Of a DNA stretch of 64,000 nucleotides, positions 8,275 to 16,876 are shown piece by piece (the first letter of the stretch is position 1; the number at the start of each line of letters is the position of its first letter). The notes beneath the pieces are model-generated. The model ran no database searches. It was given only the letters and a program-made list of their open reading frames with translations, and had not been told where the DNA came from. Source of the stretch: Geojedonia sp051814705 (GTDB lineage: Bacteria > Bacteroidota > Bacteroidia > Flavobacteriales > Flavobacteriaceae); NCBI GenBank assembly GCA_051814705.1, contig JBPWQW010000006.1, positions 101,207 through 165,206 of the forward strand, written 5' to 3'. A program made the position numbers and the translations under genes.

Positions 8275-10440
8275 TTATAAAGTATAAGTTAAACCTACCA
8301 TTATATTTCTACCTATATTAAAAATGCCTTCTGGTTTTAATCTTGATAAGTGATTGATATAGTCCTTATTGGTGAGATTGTTTCCTGAAATTGAGATGGA
8401 CAATTCATGACTAAGAACCTTAAATGTTCCACCAGCACCGGCGCTTAATAAATTATAACCTGTGCTTGAAGTTTCAAAAGCACTCGCATTATTTTGGTCA
8501 AAAGTAGTATTCAACTTTAAAAATGCATAGCCTTTTTGTATCCAGTCATCCCTGTATTCAACCCTAAGAGTATTATTTAATGAATTAGCTGGAATAAGAG
8601 GAAGGTAGCTTGCATTATTTTGTTTGCCCGTAACGGTTTCAAAGCTACTTTCAATATGCAGCCAATCCAAAGGATGCGGATGAAAATGCAGCCCAATTTC
8701 GCCACCGTATAAATTGGCGTCTGCTTGTAAGTAATCGTAAACTGGGGTATTATCTATACTATTTCCATTCGGAGATAAAAAGATGTAGTTATTTACTTTA
8801 TTGTAAAATGCGTTAGCAAAGAGTTCGATGTGTTCATTCTTAAATTCTAAAGAAAGATCGGTTTGAAAATTTTGCTCATTTTTTAAATCCGGATTACCAA
8901 CTTCATAACGATTGGTGCCTTCGTGCACACCGTGAGATGTGAGTTCTGCAAGGTTTGGAGCCCTGAACCCTGTGGCTAGATTCAGTCTTAGAGTAATGCG
9001 CTCTATAATGTTGGTTTTAACTCCTAATGCACCGTTAAAACTGTTAAAATTGGGTTGAATACTATTTAAAACATCAATGGTTCTGTTATCAAAACGTGCC
9101 CCAAGTTGTACATCGGCCTTTTCAAAATGTATATGGGATACCGCTAGGATTCCGAAATCATTGGTAGTTGCATTCGGTATCAAGGTTTCTTCACCATAAT
9201 TGGTGTTGGTTTGGTTCATGCCTTGAATGCCCACAATAGTTTCAAATTTCCCGAATTCAGGCATATTGTATTTGATATCATAATTGAAGGTTTTGAGCTT
9301 CATTCGTAGCGACGGATCTTGTGGGTCTTCATACTCTTTTCGATCATTATATAAAAACCCTAAATTAACGTCCAGACTGGAGCCATTAAAAAAGACTGCC
9401 GATTTTGAACTGAACACATGGTTTGTAATATTTTGAAAAGGAACCAAAGGGGTTACCTGTTTTGACTGTAGACCGATATCTTCAGGGATTCCTAGTTGAG
9501 AGTTATTGACATTGTATCTCAATTCAGTTTTGAATTTTGACATTTGATATCCGATTGCTGCTTTAAAATCTTGCTCTTTAAATCGCGTATTGGTCACTCT
9601 ATATTCCTTGGTTTTATAATCAGAATGCTCGGCAAGCCCTCCTCTGAAAATAAATTTAAACGCATCACCAGAAGCCTTATAACCTGCATTTGTATTATAA
9701 CCCTGTGTGTTGCTAAAATAATTGGCACTTAAATCACCGGACGATGTATTGGCTGTCGCAAATTTTTCAGGATTCAAATACAAAACGCCCCCAAGAGCAT
9801 CGCTTCCATAGAGTAGGGAAGCAGGGCCTTTAATAACTTCAACACTTTCGATGCCAGAATCGCTTAATCCAAGACCATGTTCATCACCAAATTGCTGATT
9901 TTCTAACCTAACACCTTGCGCATAAACCAGCACCCGATTGGAGCTCAAGCCCCGAATAACTGGTTTTCCGATACTGACGCCCGTAGTCACACTTTCGACG
10001 CCGGCAATATTGGAAAGACCATCGCTTAAATTAATAGCACCTTTAGCTTTTAGGTCTGCTATTTTTTCTTGCTCTACCTTCATAACATTTTCACTTTGAA
10101 GTTTATGAAAAGGCGTTGAAATGATGATTTCTTCCATTTCAATTGCTGAAGGAGTAAGTACAATGGATAAGGGTTCTGGATATGGGATTTTAAGGCTTAT
10201 TGATTGTGTTTCATAACCAATAAATGATATAATCACTTTGTAAGTTCCTGAAGGTATATTTTCAATTTTAAAAAGCCCATTTTCGTCTGTTGTGGTACCT
10301 TTTTCCAACTCAGGCAGGTAAATGTTTGCGAATGTAATAAGTTCACTTGTGGCTTTATCTGTGACCGTTCCTTTTAGATTGCTTTGTGCGTAAGTAGATG
10401 AAATTGCGAAAAGCATCATGATATTGAATACTATTTTCAT
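8275..10440 (-). CDS. TonB-dependent receptor with CarboxypepD_reg-like domain (possible metal receptor)
   Basis: 721 residues. A signal peptide (to about AQSN) is followed by a carboxypeptidase-regulatory-like domain (LKGTVTDKATSELITFANIYLP, residues ~22-105), a plug (SDGLSNIAGVESVTTGVSIG to GPASLLYGSDALGGVL, ~130-225), and a long barrel ending in an aromatic strand (RNIMVGLTYTL). The plug features IGKPVIRGLSSNRVLVYAQG and QQFGDEHGLGLS resemble zinc/copper-type receptors such as ZnuD; this is a resemblance, not proof. The gene directly upstream on the same strand encodes a histidine-rich small protein, which supports a metal ligand. An 18-bp perfect palindrome lies 39 bp before the start. 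Confidence 0.88.
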   Translation of the reverse strand: MKIVFNIMMLFAISSTYAQSNLKGTVTDKATSELITFANIYLPELEKGTTTDENGLFKIENIPSGTYKVIISFIGYETQSISLKIPYPEPLSIVLTPSAIEMEEIIISTPFHKLQSENVMKVEQEKIADLKAKGAINLSDGLSNIAGVESVTTGVSIGKPVIRGLSSNRVLVYAQGVRLENQQFGDEHGLGLSDSGIESVEVIKGPASLLYGSDALGGVLYLNPEKFATANTSSGDLSANYFSNTQGYNTNAGYKASGDAFKFIFRGGLAEHSDYKTKEYRVTNTRFKEQDFKAAIGYQMSKFKTELRYNVNNSQLGIPEDIGLQSKQVTPLVPFQNITNHVFSSKSAVFFNGSSLDVNLGFLYNDRKEYEDPQDPSLRMKLKTFNYDIKYNMPEFGKFETIVGIQGMNQTNTNYGEETLIPNATTNDFGILAVSHIHFEKADVQLGARFDNRTIDVLNSIQPNFNSFNGALGVKTNIIERITLRLNLATGFRAPNLAELTSHGVHEGTNRYEVGNPDLKNEQNFQTDLSLEFKNEHIELFANAFYNKVNNYIFLSPNGNSIDNTPVYDYLQADANLYGGEIGLHFHPHPLDWLHIESSFETVTGKQNNASYLPLIPANSLNNTLRVEYRDDWIQKGYAFLKLNTTFDQNNASAFETSSTGYNLLSAGAGGTFKVLSHELSISISGNNLTNKDYINHLSRLKPEGIFNIGRNIMVGLTYTL

Positions 10441-10478
10441 GTGTAGGTTTTATAGTTTAAATTAACTTAATAATGATT

Positions 10479-10496
10479 TTCTGGAATATTCCAGAA
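10479..10496. promoter_or_regulatory. 18-bp perfect palindrome between His-rich gene and TonB receptor gene
   Basis: TTCTGGAATATTCCAGAA reads identically on both strands. It lies between the stop of the His-rich gene (10502) and the start of the receptor gene (10440). It may be an operator for a dimeric regulator or a small mRNA hairpin; it has no T-tract on the minus strand that would make it a terminator. Confidence 0.45.
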
Positions 10497-10501
10497 TCGA
10501 C

Positions 10502-10840
10502 TTATATTAAATTAAAATATGGAGGACCTCTGAGCGAAAAATGAAGGTGTTGAAAATCGCTTATAAACACATATTGTGATACTGTGATGTCGTGATTATG
10601 CTCGGGACTAAAAAATTCAATTGAAAATACAGGAATTGTATAAGGTGTAGTCAGTTTAAACATATGAAAACTACAATCATAATCAGCGGTATGCAAATGG
10701 GCTTGATGTTCGCCTTTGCAGATTTCGTGCTTGTGATGATTGAAAATATGAATGAATTTGACAGCAGTTGGTGTAAGCAAAGATAACACTAGAGTTAGCG
10801 TTACAATTTTAAAGCCTATATGTTCCTTAAATCTTTGCAA
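10502..10840 (-). CDS. histidine-rich membrane-anchored small protein, probable metal-related
   Basis: A 112-residue protein with one N-terminal hydrophobic helix (residues ~10-30), then a dense His/Cys region: HHKHEIC at 35-41, HQAHLH at 45-50, Cys56, His59, and a second cluster at 81-83 and 98-100. The pattern suggests binding of a soft or borderline metal such as zinc, copper or nickel. The apparent start is TTG at 10840; no ATG precedes the helix, so a TTG or an unusual start is needed. It is followed 61 bp downstream by a TonB receptor gene on the same strand. I do not recognise a named family. A 12-bp palindrome (TTCAATATTGAA, 10844-10855) sits immediately upstream of the start. Confidence 0.7.
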   Translation of the reverse strand: MQRFKEHIGFKIVTLTLVLSLLTPTAVKFIHIFNHHKHEICKGEHQAHLHTADYDCSFHMFKLTTPYTIPVFSIEFFSPEHNHDITVSQYVFISDFQHLHFSLRGPPYFNLI

Positions 10841-10962
10841 TGGTTCAATATTGAATTTAATGCGCCAATATTAATAAATAAAAACCAGTACGAAGTAGGG
10901 ATTAAGATTTCTTTAGGAATTCCAAAAAAAAATTCTATACAAATATGATGGTAAGCTAATGT

Positions 10963-11394
10963 CTAAATTCTAGGAACAAATCCAGACAATTGTTGTTTGT
11001 AAGTCAGTTGGAAATATATAAAGTAATTATAGAGTTTATAGTTCACTTCATATCCATAATCAATATGTGGAGAGTAATCAATTTGCATTTCGTAAAGATT
11101 TGGACTATAAGTATAAGGTTGTAAAACACGTTCGTTCCAGGATTGAACAAAAATTCTGTTTCTACTTTCTAAATAAGGTTGTGAATAATAACCTTCAGGT
11201 CGTGCAACAGATTGCAGCCAAGCATTAAATCCTGGTTCAATGATGATGATTTCATATTGCAGATCGTCATTGGCAATCCTAACGGTGTCCTCTTCTTTTG
11301 TATTGGTATCAGAATTGGCACTAACAAGATTATGTGATGTACCACAGCTCAGGATAACACTTGAAATCAGCAAAAAGGCAAACAAGGTTTTCAT
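10963..11394 (-). CDS. DUF6146-like lipoprotein of unknown function
   Basis: 143 residues with a lipoprotein signal: MKTLFAFLLISSVILSCG, lipobox VILSC. The mature part is rich in Tyr and Asn, with the segments FNAWLQSVARPEGYYSQPYLESRN and VNYKLYNYFIYFQLTYKQQL, which I associate with the flavobacterial DUF6146 family. No catalytic motif is evident. It sits on the same strand downstream of serA and serC, separated from serA by a good terminator, so it probably has its own promoter. Role unknown; the recurrent location near the serine genes is a recollection, not something seen here. Confidence 0.72.
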   Translation of the reverse strand: MKTLFAFLLISSVILSCGTSHNLVSANSDTNTKEEDTVRIANDDLQYEIIIIEPGFNAWLQSVARPEGYYSQPYLESRNRIFVQSWNERVLQPYTYSPNLYEMQIDYSPHIDYGYEVNYKLYNYFIYFQLTYKQQLSGFVPRI

Positions 11395-11465
11395 AACGTG
11401 GCGTTTTATTAAAAATACAAAAAAAATGTTTGAACAGCTTTATTTTAGATGATTTTAACATACAA

Positions 11466-11497
11466 AAAAGCCCTTGATCAATCTCATCAAGGGCCTT
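11466..11497 (-). terminator. intrinsic terminator after serA
   Basis: On the minus strand GGCCCTTGAT and ATCAAGGGC form a 9-bp stem with a 7-nt loop followed by TTTTTTG. It lies 23 bp past the serA stop codon. Confidence 0.85.
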
Positions 11498-11519
11498 AAA
11501 AATTAGTGTCTATTTTAAA

Positions 11520-12482
11520 CTAAACTTTTTCAGTTTTTAAAATACTTATGATTTGGGAAGCCAATTCTGTTCCAATTCTATCTTGGGCTTCGTTTGTGGC
11601 TGCGCCTGTATGCGGTGTAAGAGATATTGCAGAATTCATTAACAATTGAATATCTGGTTTAGGTTCTTTTTCAAAAACGTCTAAGGCCGCACGTGATACT
11701 TTGCCATCGAAAATAGCTTGTACCAAAGCAACTTCATCAATGACACCACCTCTAGCAGCGTTGACTAAAATGACACCATCTTTCATCGTTTTAAATTCTG
11801 CTTTGCCAATCACATAATCTTTTTGAGCTGGTACGTGTAGCGTAATGAAATCGGATTGTTTAAGAACTTCTGCTTTTGAAATTGTTTTTATTTCAAAATT
11901 TAGGGTTTGACCATCAAAAAAGTCCAATTCTAAATTAACTTTTTCAATAAATGGATCATAAGCTATCACTTTCATGCCTGCTCCTAAAGCAACTTTTGCA
12001 GTGGCTTGACCAATTCGCCCAAAACCAAAAACGCCCAAAGTTTTACCTTTTAATTCAGTTCCTTTGGCATAAGCCTTTTTAAGTTCTCCAAATTTAGTGT
12101 CTCCATCTAAAGGCATCTCTCGGTTGGAATTATGTAAAAAACGAGCCAAACCAAAAAGATGAGCAAATACCAACTCGGCAACCGAATGTGAGGAAGCAGC
12201 CGGCGTATTGATGACGTTTAATCCTTTGCTTTTGGCGTATTCAACATCAATATTGTCCATGCCTACACCGCCGCGGCCTATGATTTTTAAAGAAGGACAA
12301 GCATCTATTAAATCTTTGCGGACCTTTGTTGCACTTCTTACCAAAAGGACTACAATGTTATGGTCATTAATATAATTGGACAATTGCTCTTGAGCAACAG
12401 TAGTTGTGATGACTTCAAACCCTCCTTGCTCTAAGGCTTTAATGCCGCTTTTTGAAATTCCGTCGTTTGCTAATACTTTCAT
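11520..12482 (-). CDS. serA: D-3-phosphoglycerate dehydrogenase
   Basis: This 320-residue D-2-hydroxyacid dehydrogenase has the NAD-binding GFGRIGQAT (GxGxxG, residues ~153-158), the catalytic Arg254 in NAARGGVID, Glu283 in VFEKEP and His301 in PHTGAAT. It oxidises 3-phosphoglycerate to 3-phosphohydroxypyruvate in the phosphorylated serine route. The C-terminal ACT domain of the long E. coli-type enzyme is missing, so classical serine feedback is not expected. The serC gene lies 110 bp upstream on the same strand, which makes the serA assignment stronger than the fold alone would. Confidence 0.88.
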   Translation of the reverse strand: MKVLANDGISKSGIKALEQGGFEVITTTVAQEQLSNYINDHNIVVLLVRSATKVRKDLIDACPSLKIIGRGGVGMDNIDVEYAKSKGLNVINTPAASSHSVAELVFAHLFGLARFLHNSNREMPLDGDTKFGELKKAYAKGTELKGKTLGVFGFGRIGQATAKVALGAGMKVIAYDPFIEKVNLELDFFDGQTLNFEIKTISKAEVLKQSDFITLHVPAQKDYVIGKAEFKTMKDGVILVNAARGGVIDEVALVQAIFDGKVSRAALDVFEKEPKPDIQLLMNSAISLTPHTGAATNEAQDRIGTELASQIISILKTEKV

Positions 12483-12592
12483 TTTCTGCTCCCTTACTCT
12501 CTCAAAGAAAGAGTTTTTTTCAGGCTAATTTTAAATTAATATTTAGGTTTCCATGTTACGTCTTCCTCCAAGGGAAAGATTAAAAATGGGAT

Positions 12593-13654
12593 TTATGCTT
12601 TTCTCTCCAATTCACTCATCACATCCACCAAAATACCAACGCTTTCCAAAGGAAGTGCATTGTACAGTGATGCCCTGTAACCACCTACACTTCGGTGGCC
12701 ATTGATACCTGTTATACCTGCTTCTTTAGCCATAGCATCAAAAGTTTCCTTTAAATCTTCATTGGCTAAAGTAAAAGTGGCGTTCATGGTCGAACGATCT
12801 TCTTTGCTTGCAAAACCTTTAAATAATGGGTTTAAATCAATTTCAGAATAAATTAATTGCGCTTTTTTCTCGTTTTCTTTTTCAATAGCTTTAATGCCTC
12901 CTATACTTTTTAACCACTCAAGGGTCAACATGGAAGTATAAACTGCAAATACTGGAGGTGTATTGAACATACTGCTTTTATCGATATGTACTTTATAATT
13001 CAACATTGAAGGGATTTTTCGTGATACTTTTCCTAAAATGTCTTCTTTGATGACCACAAGTGTTGTTCCGGCAGGGCCCATGTTTTTTTGTGCTCCGGCA
13101 TAGATTAAATCAAATTTTGTAAAATCTAAGGATCTTGAAAAGATATCGCTACTCATGTCAGAAACCATAGGCACTGGAGAGTTGGGGAATTTTTTTATTT
13201 GGGTTCCAAAGATGGTGTTGTTTGATGTACAGTGGAAATAATCGTAATCTTCTGGAATATCGTAACCTTTTGGGATATAGTTAAAATTGGCATCTTTAGA
13301 AGAAGCTACTTCATAGATGTCGTCCAAAAGTCTCGCTTCCTTTATGGCATTGCTGCTCCAAGTTCCAGTGTTTAAATATCCTGCGCGTTTCTCCAAAAGG
13401 TTCATGGCTACCATGATAAACTGGGTACTTGCTCCTCCTTGTAAAAACAAGGCTTTATAACCTTTGCCTTCAAGACCAAGCAATTCTAAAGCCAGAGCAC
13501 GCGCATTTTCCATAACATCAACAAAAGCTTTGCTACGATGAGAAATCTCTAGTATAGACAAACCATTGTCAAAATTTAATACTGCCTCCGAAGCTTTTTC
13601 AATAACTTCTCTATTTAAAACCGAAGGCCCTGCGCTAAAATTATGTCGTTTCAT
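12593..13654 (-). CDS. serC: 3-phosphoserine/phosphohydroxythreonine aminotransferase
   Basis: 353 residues with the SerC start MKRHNFSAGPSVLN, the ligand-binding GGASTQF (residues ~73-79), the PLP lysine in YAGAQKNMGPAG (Lys190) and the C-terminal GHRSVGGYRASLYNA. It transaminates 3-phosphohydroxypyruvate with glutamate, the second step of serine synthesis, and the related step in pyridoxal phosphate synthesis. Length and motif order are normal. serA follows on the same strand. No serine leader peptide could be recognised upstream. Confidence 0.95.
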   Translation of the reverse strand: MKRHNFSAGPSVLNREVIEKASEAVLNFDNGLSILEISHRSKAFVDVMENARALALELLGLEGKGYKALFLQGGASTQFIMVAMNLLEKRAGYLNTGTWSSNAIKEARLLDDIYEVASSKDANFNYIPKGYDIPEDYDYFHCTSNNTIFGTQIKKFPNSPVPMVSDMSSDIFSRSLDFTKFDLIYAGAQKNMGPAGTTLVVIKEDILGKVSRKIPSMLNYKVHIDKSSMFNTPPVFAVYTSMLTLEWLKSIGGIKAIEKENEKKAQLIYSEIDLNPLFKGFASKEDRSTMNATFTLANEDLKETFDAMAKEAGITGINGHRSVGGYRASLYNALPLESVGILVDVMSELERKA

Positions 13655-13820
13655 GTACTTGTATTTATTTCCTTTTTTTTTGTTAAATGGAATTAGAAAT
13701 TAAGATGATGCCCAAGTAGGGTATCCAAATTGTTCTCAATATATTGTCTGATTTTTTTAAGTCGTTGCAAAGTTGCTAATTATTTACAAATTTTATGTTA
13801 TCAAATTAATAATTTATAGG

Positions 13821-14879
13821 CTAAATTTTTAACAAATATTCAATAGTGTCTACATCATCAGCGTAGTCCCAGAGTTCTGGTTTTTGAGTTGTGCCAAATG
13901 CGATTTCAGACTTTAGACCCTGATTTGAGACGATGCATTGTATATGATTTTTGTCTTTTTCTAATTTTGATTTAAGTTGATCTACAGTGTCATAAGATTC
14001 ATAAAAGACAGTGGAAATTGGCGAAGCGTAGCTTTCATCTTCTTTTATCATTAAAAATCCATTTTCAAGGATATGGAATTCACTCATCAAATACACGGCT
14101 TTGTTATAATCGTAATTATTGGCATACTTGGTTTGGTTGATTATGGGGTGCCAATCATACATGCCCTTAAAAAAATATTGAAAATCATAGTTTTTGGGAA
14201 CAAACAGTTTGGATACATTTCTGCATCCTAAGCCGTAATATCTAAAAATATCTTCTGATAAAGCTTTTAATTGGTCTTCAGTCTCGTTGCCTGTTAATAC
14301 GGCTACAGAATTTCTGTTTTTTCTAATGATTGAAGGCTTGTTTTTAAAATAATACTCAAAATAACGAGCTGTATTATTACTTCCGGTGGCAATAATGGCA
14401 TCAAATTGCTCTAGTTTTTGATCTGTGAATTCTATTTTACCTTTAAATTCGAGTTCTACAGACTCCAAATACTTTGCTAAATAGGGTAGAAGGTGCTTGT
14501 CATTTGAAGATTGTTTAACTAGTACAGCATGTCCGGAAATTAAAACTGAGATAAAGTCATGAAACCCAACCAAGGGGATATTTCCCGCCATAATAACGGC
14601 TACAGTTTTAGAATCAAATTCTTTAAAGGTATACTGCTCCAACCAGTGTTTAAGGTTACTTGATCTCAGTGCTTTAGACCAATTTTCTAAAGTAAATAAA
14701 ATATTTTCTTGAGTAAACCAACCATTATGCATTTCGGCAAGTTTGATTTGGTGCTTAAAGCCTTCATAAAACAAATCGTTATTTACAATATTCCCTATTT
14801 TTTCTATGCCTTTATTAGAAAATTGACTTAAAAACTCCCCTAATTTTACAAAAGCGTTAATTCTTTGTTGTAAATCCAT
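13821..14879 (-). CDS. LuxC-like acyl-CoA reductase
   Basis: This 352-residue protein resembles the LuxC/acyl-CoA reductase family (aldehyde dehydrogenase fold): AVIMAGNIPLVGFHDFI (residues ~93-110), IIATGSNNTARYFEYYF, and the Cys-containing FRYYGLGCRNVSKLFVP segment, where Cys would be the acyl-forming nucleophile. Such enzymes reduce long-chain acyl-CoA to aldehydes. No luciferase or alkane gene is nearby. It is divergent from a 4Fe-4S ferredoxin gene 65 bp away, a conserved-looking pairing. The physiological substrate is unknown. Lacking wax or light-emission genes, a role in lipid remodelling is only a guess. Confidence 0.8.
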   Translation of the reverse strand: MDLQQRINAFVKLGEFLSQFSNKGIEKIGNIVNNDLFYEGFKHQIKLAEMHNGWFTQENILFTLENWSKALRSSNLKHWLEQYTFKEFDSKTVAVIMAGNIPLVGFHDFISVLISGHAVLVKQSSNDKHLLPYLAKYLESVELEFKGKIEFTDQKLEQFDAIIATGSNNTARYFEYYFKNKPSIIRKNRNSVAVLTGNETEDQLKALSEDIFRYYGLGCRNVSKLFVPKNYDFQYFFKGMYDWHPIINQTKYANNYDYNKAVYLMSEFHILENGFLMIKEDESYASPISTVFYESYDTVDQLKSKLEKDKNHIQCIVSNQGLKSEIAFGTTQKPELWDYADDVDTIEYLLKI

Positions 14880-14944
14880 GCATTGTTTGGTTATGAATTC
14901 TATTGGCTTTATTTTTGCTTGGCAAAGTTAGAAAAGAAAATGCG

Positions 14945-15298
14945 ATGGCAATAATTATAACCGATGAATGTATAAATTGTGGTGCTTGTGAACCTGAATG
15001 TCCAAATACGGCCATTTATGAGGGGGCAGATGACTGGAGGTATAAAGATGGTACCAGCTTATCGGGCACAGTAGTGCTTCCAAATGGCAAAGAAGTAGAT
15101 GCAGATTCGCCTCAGATTCCTGTAAGCGATGAGTATTATTATATCGTCCCAGATAAATGTACTGAATGTAAAGGTTTTCATGACGAACCGCAATGTGCTG
15201 CCGTATGTCCGGTTGATTGTTGTATTCCCGACGTAGACCATGTGGAAACAGAAGAGGAGCTTTTAGGAAAGCAACGTTTTATGCATCCAGAAGTTTAA
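14945..15298 (+). CDS. YfhL-type 2[4Fe-4S] ferredoxin
   Basis: 117 residues from the ATG at 14945; the frame opens earlier (14903) but the first residues look non-coding. Two cluster motifs are visible: CINCGACEPECP near the N-terminus (CxxCxxCxxxCP) and CTECKGFHDEPQCAAVCP (CxxCx8CxxxC), the spacing used by YfhL/Alvin ferredoxins. An insert of about 30 residues between them (ADDWRYKDGTSLSG to PVSDEYY) is longer than in E. coli YfhL. It ends with VETEEELLGKQRFMHPE, as in the family. It should carry low-potential electrons; the partner is unknown. Its stop overlaps the stop of the converging gene by 4 bp. Confidence 0.9.
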   Translation: MAIIITDECINCGACEPECPNTAIYEGADDWRYKDGTSLSGTVVLPNGKEVDADSPQIPVSDEYYYIVPDKCTECKGFHDEPQCAAVCPVDCCIPDVDHVETEEELLGKQRFMHPEV

Positions 15299-16776
15299 TG
15301 TTTTTCTACGGATTTGTTAAACTGTTTCATTTCTTCTAAAGGTTCAATAGTTTCTTCGTTTTCCCAAATTGTGGCATCAAATTTATTTAGAAGTTGATAG
15401 GGTACAACTTTTTCCACTTTTAAATTATTGTAGTCTTCCAAAGTTATTTTATTATGTTTTATAATTAATAGCTCTTCCTTATTTCGAATATCTCCTTCAA
15501 TTTTGAAGCTAAAACTTACTTTATTTTTTGCCCTAGTATTTTCGATAAGTGTGAAATCTCTACTCACATAGAAATATCTCCCTTCATCTTGTTTAAGATA
15601 TTTCGGCTGATATTTATTAATTGAGTCCTTTTCATATATTAGGGTTCCATTATTTATATTTTCTACATATTTTATCCCTAAAATTAACCTTAAGTTGAGT
15701 TTTTCTCCATGACGGTTCTTAGCAAATTGATAATCTACTTTTGTAATTGCATACTCATTATCAGTAATATATAAGCTACCGGTGTACTTTCCTTTAGACT
15801 TTCTGGGTTTATAACTTATGATATAAATTAAATCACGGTTGTAATAAGTGGTTTTTTCAAGAGTGTATTCATATAAATCTGAATCCAACAGCATAGTTAG
15901 AAATGAATTGTCATAAAATTCAGCATTGCTTAATAAAGCTCTGGATTTTGAATTAAGCTCATCAATTTGATATTCATTTTTTTCAATTGACTTCTCATTT
16001 TTGTCACTTTTTAATGACATAGAATCTTCAATTTTGAACAAACCAGACTTTAGTTTATAGGTTTTTGTTGTATCTAAATATTTATATACTAATTTTTGCG
16101 CCCTCTCTTGAACATCATCAATTGAAAAATCATTTTTCCTATCAATTAATTTAGTTGCGTTGCTAACGGCCAGTTTGCTATTAGCATAATCTTTTGAAAG
16201 TAATTTTCCTTTGAAATCTAAAAAGTTTAAAGTTTTATTTTCCATAATTGCATTGGATAATGAATCTAAGCTTGTATTGGCTTTTTCTATATCTCTTTTT
16301 TTAAGGACGGAAGCTTTCTCAACGTGAAATTCAAGGTTTTTAAAATCTAAATAAGTTGTTTCCCTGAAGAAGACAGAATAAGTATTCAAATTAAAATCAT
16401 AGTTATCATCAAGTTTACGCCTTACCCTCGTCATAATAGAATCAACATTTGGTTTTTTATTGCTTATAAAAACCTCATCAAGCTCGTTGATAGCTTCTTC
16501 TAGGCTTATAATATTGTTATGAGCTCGAATGTCATCAATATTCAGAATTTTGCTTTTGTAACCAAGGCAAGAGATGGTGACAGTATCTAAATTTTCTACA
16601 TTGAGAGTAAAAAAACCTTCTTCGTTTGAAATAACTCCATGAAAATCATCAACTTTAATCGCTACATAGGCAATAGGGTCTTTGGTGTTTTCATTAATTA
16701 TTTTTGCAACAATATTTTGAGATGATAATGAAACTGAAGTAAAAAACAGGACGATGGTTAAAAGAAAATAGTTCAC
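15295..16776 (-). CDS. CarboxypepD_reg-like exported protein of unknown function
   Basis: 493 residues with a signal peptide (MNYFLLTIVLFFTSVSLSSQ) and an N-terminal carboxypeptidase-regulatory-like beta-sandwich (IVAKIINENTKDPIAYVAI to ISCLGYKSKILNI, residues ~20-100) like those fused to TonB receptors, but with no plug or barrel. The rest is rich in charged residues and strands (YIISYKPRKSKGKYTGSLYI, ITKVDYQFAKNRHGEKLN) and resembles other Bacteroidota proteins of this kind, whose role is unknown. It converges on the ferredoxin gene and follows the large TonB receptor gene on the same strand beyond a terminator. Confidence 0.72.
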   Translation of the reverse strand: MNYFLLTIVLFFTSVSLSSQNIVAKIINENTKDPIAYVAIKVDDFHGVISNEEGFFTLNVENLDTVTISCLGYKSKILNIDDIRAHNNIISLEEAINELDEVFISNKKPNVDSIMTRVRRKLDDNYDFNLNTYSVFFRETTYLDFKNLEFHVEKASVLKKRDIEKANTSLDSLSNAIMENKTLNFLDFKGKLLSKDYANSKLAVSNATKLIDRKNDFSIDDVQERAQKLVYKYLDTTKTYKLKSGLFKIEDSMSLKSDKNEKSIEKNEYQIDELNSKSRALLSNAEFYDNSFLTMLLDSDLYEYTLEKTTYYNRDLIYIISYKPRKSKGKYTGSLYITDNEYAITKVDYQFAKNRHGEKLNLRLILGIKYVENINNGTLIYEKDSINKYQPKYLKQDEGRYFYVSRDFTLIENTRAKNKVSFSFKIEGDIRNKEELLIIKHNKITLEDYNNLKVEKVVPYQLLNKFDATIWENEETIEPLEEMKQFNKSVEKH

Positions 16777-16828
16777 AGTTAATTTTTTTAATCGACGAGC
16801 TTAATCTATAATTGTTACAAAAAAGCAT

Positions 16829-16859
16829 AAAAAAACCGAGCAAATTGCTCGGTTTTTTT
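16829..16859. terminator. bidirectional intrinsic terminator
   Basis: CCGAGCAA and TTGCTCGG (16836-16843 and 16845-16852) form a strong stem with A-tracts on the left and T-tracts on the right, so it works in either direction. It separates the TonB receptor gene (stop 16877) from the downstream gene. Confidence 0.9.
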
Positions 16860-16876
16860 ATGAGGTAAATTCATGT

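Noticed and set aside
10479..10496. Reading of TTCTGGAATATTCCAGAA as a heat-shock element
   Set aside because: The GAA/TTC pattern is a eukaryotic HSE feature and has no meaning for bacterial heat-shock control; kept as an unidentified palindrome.
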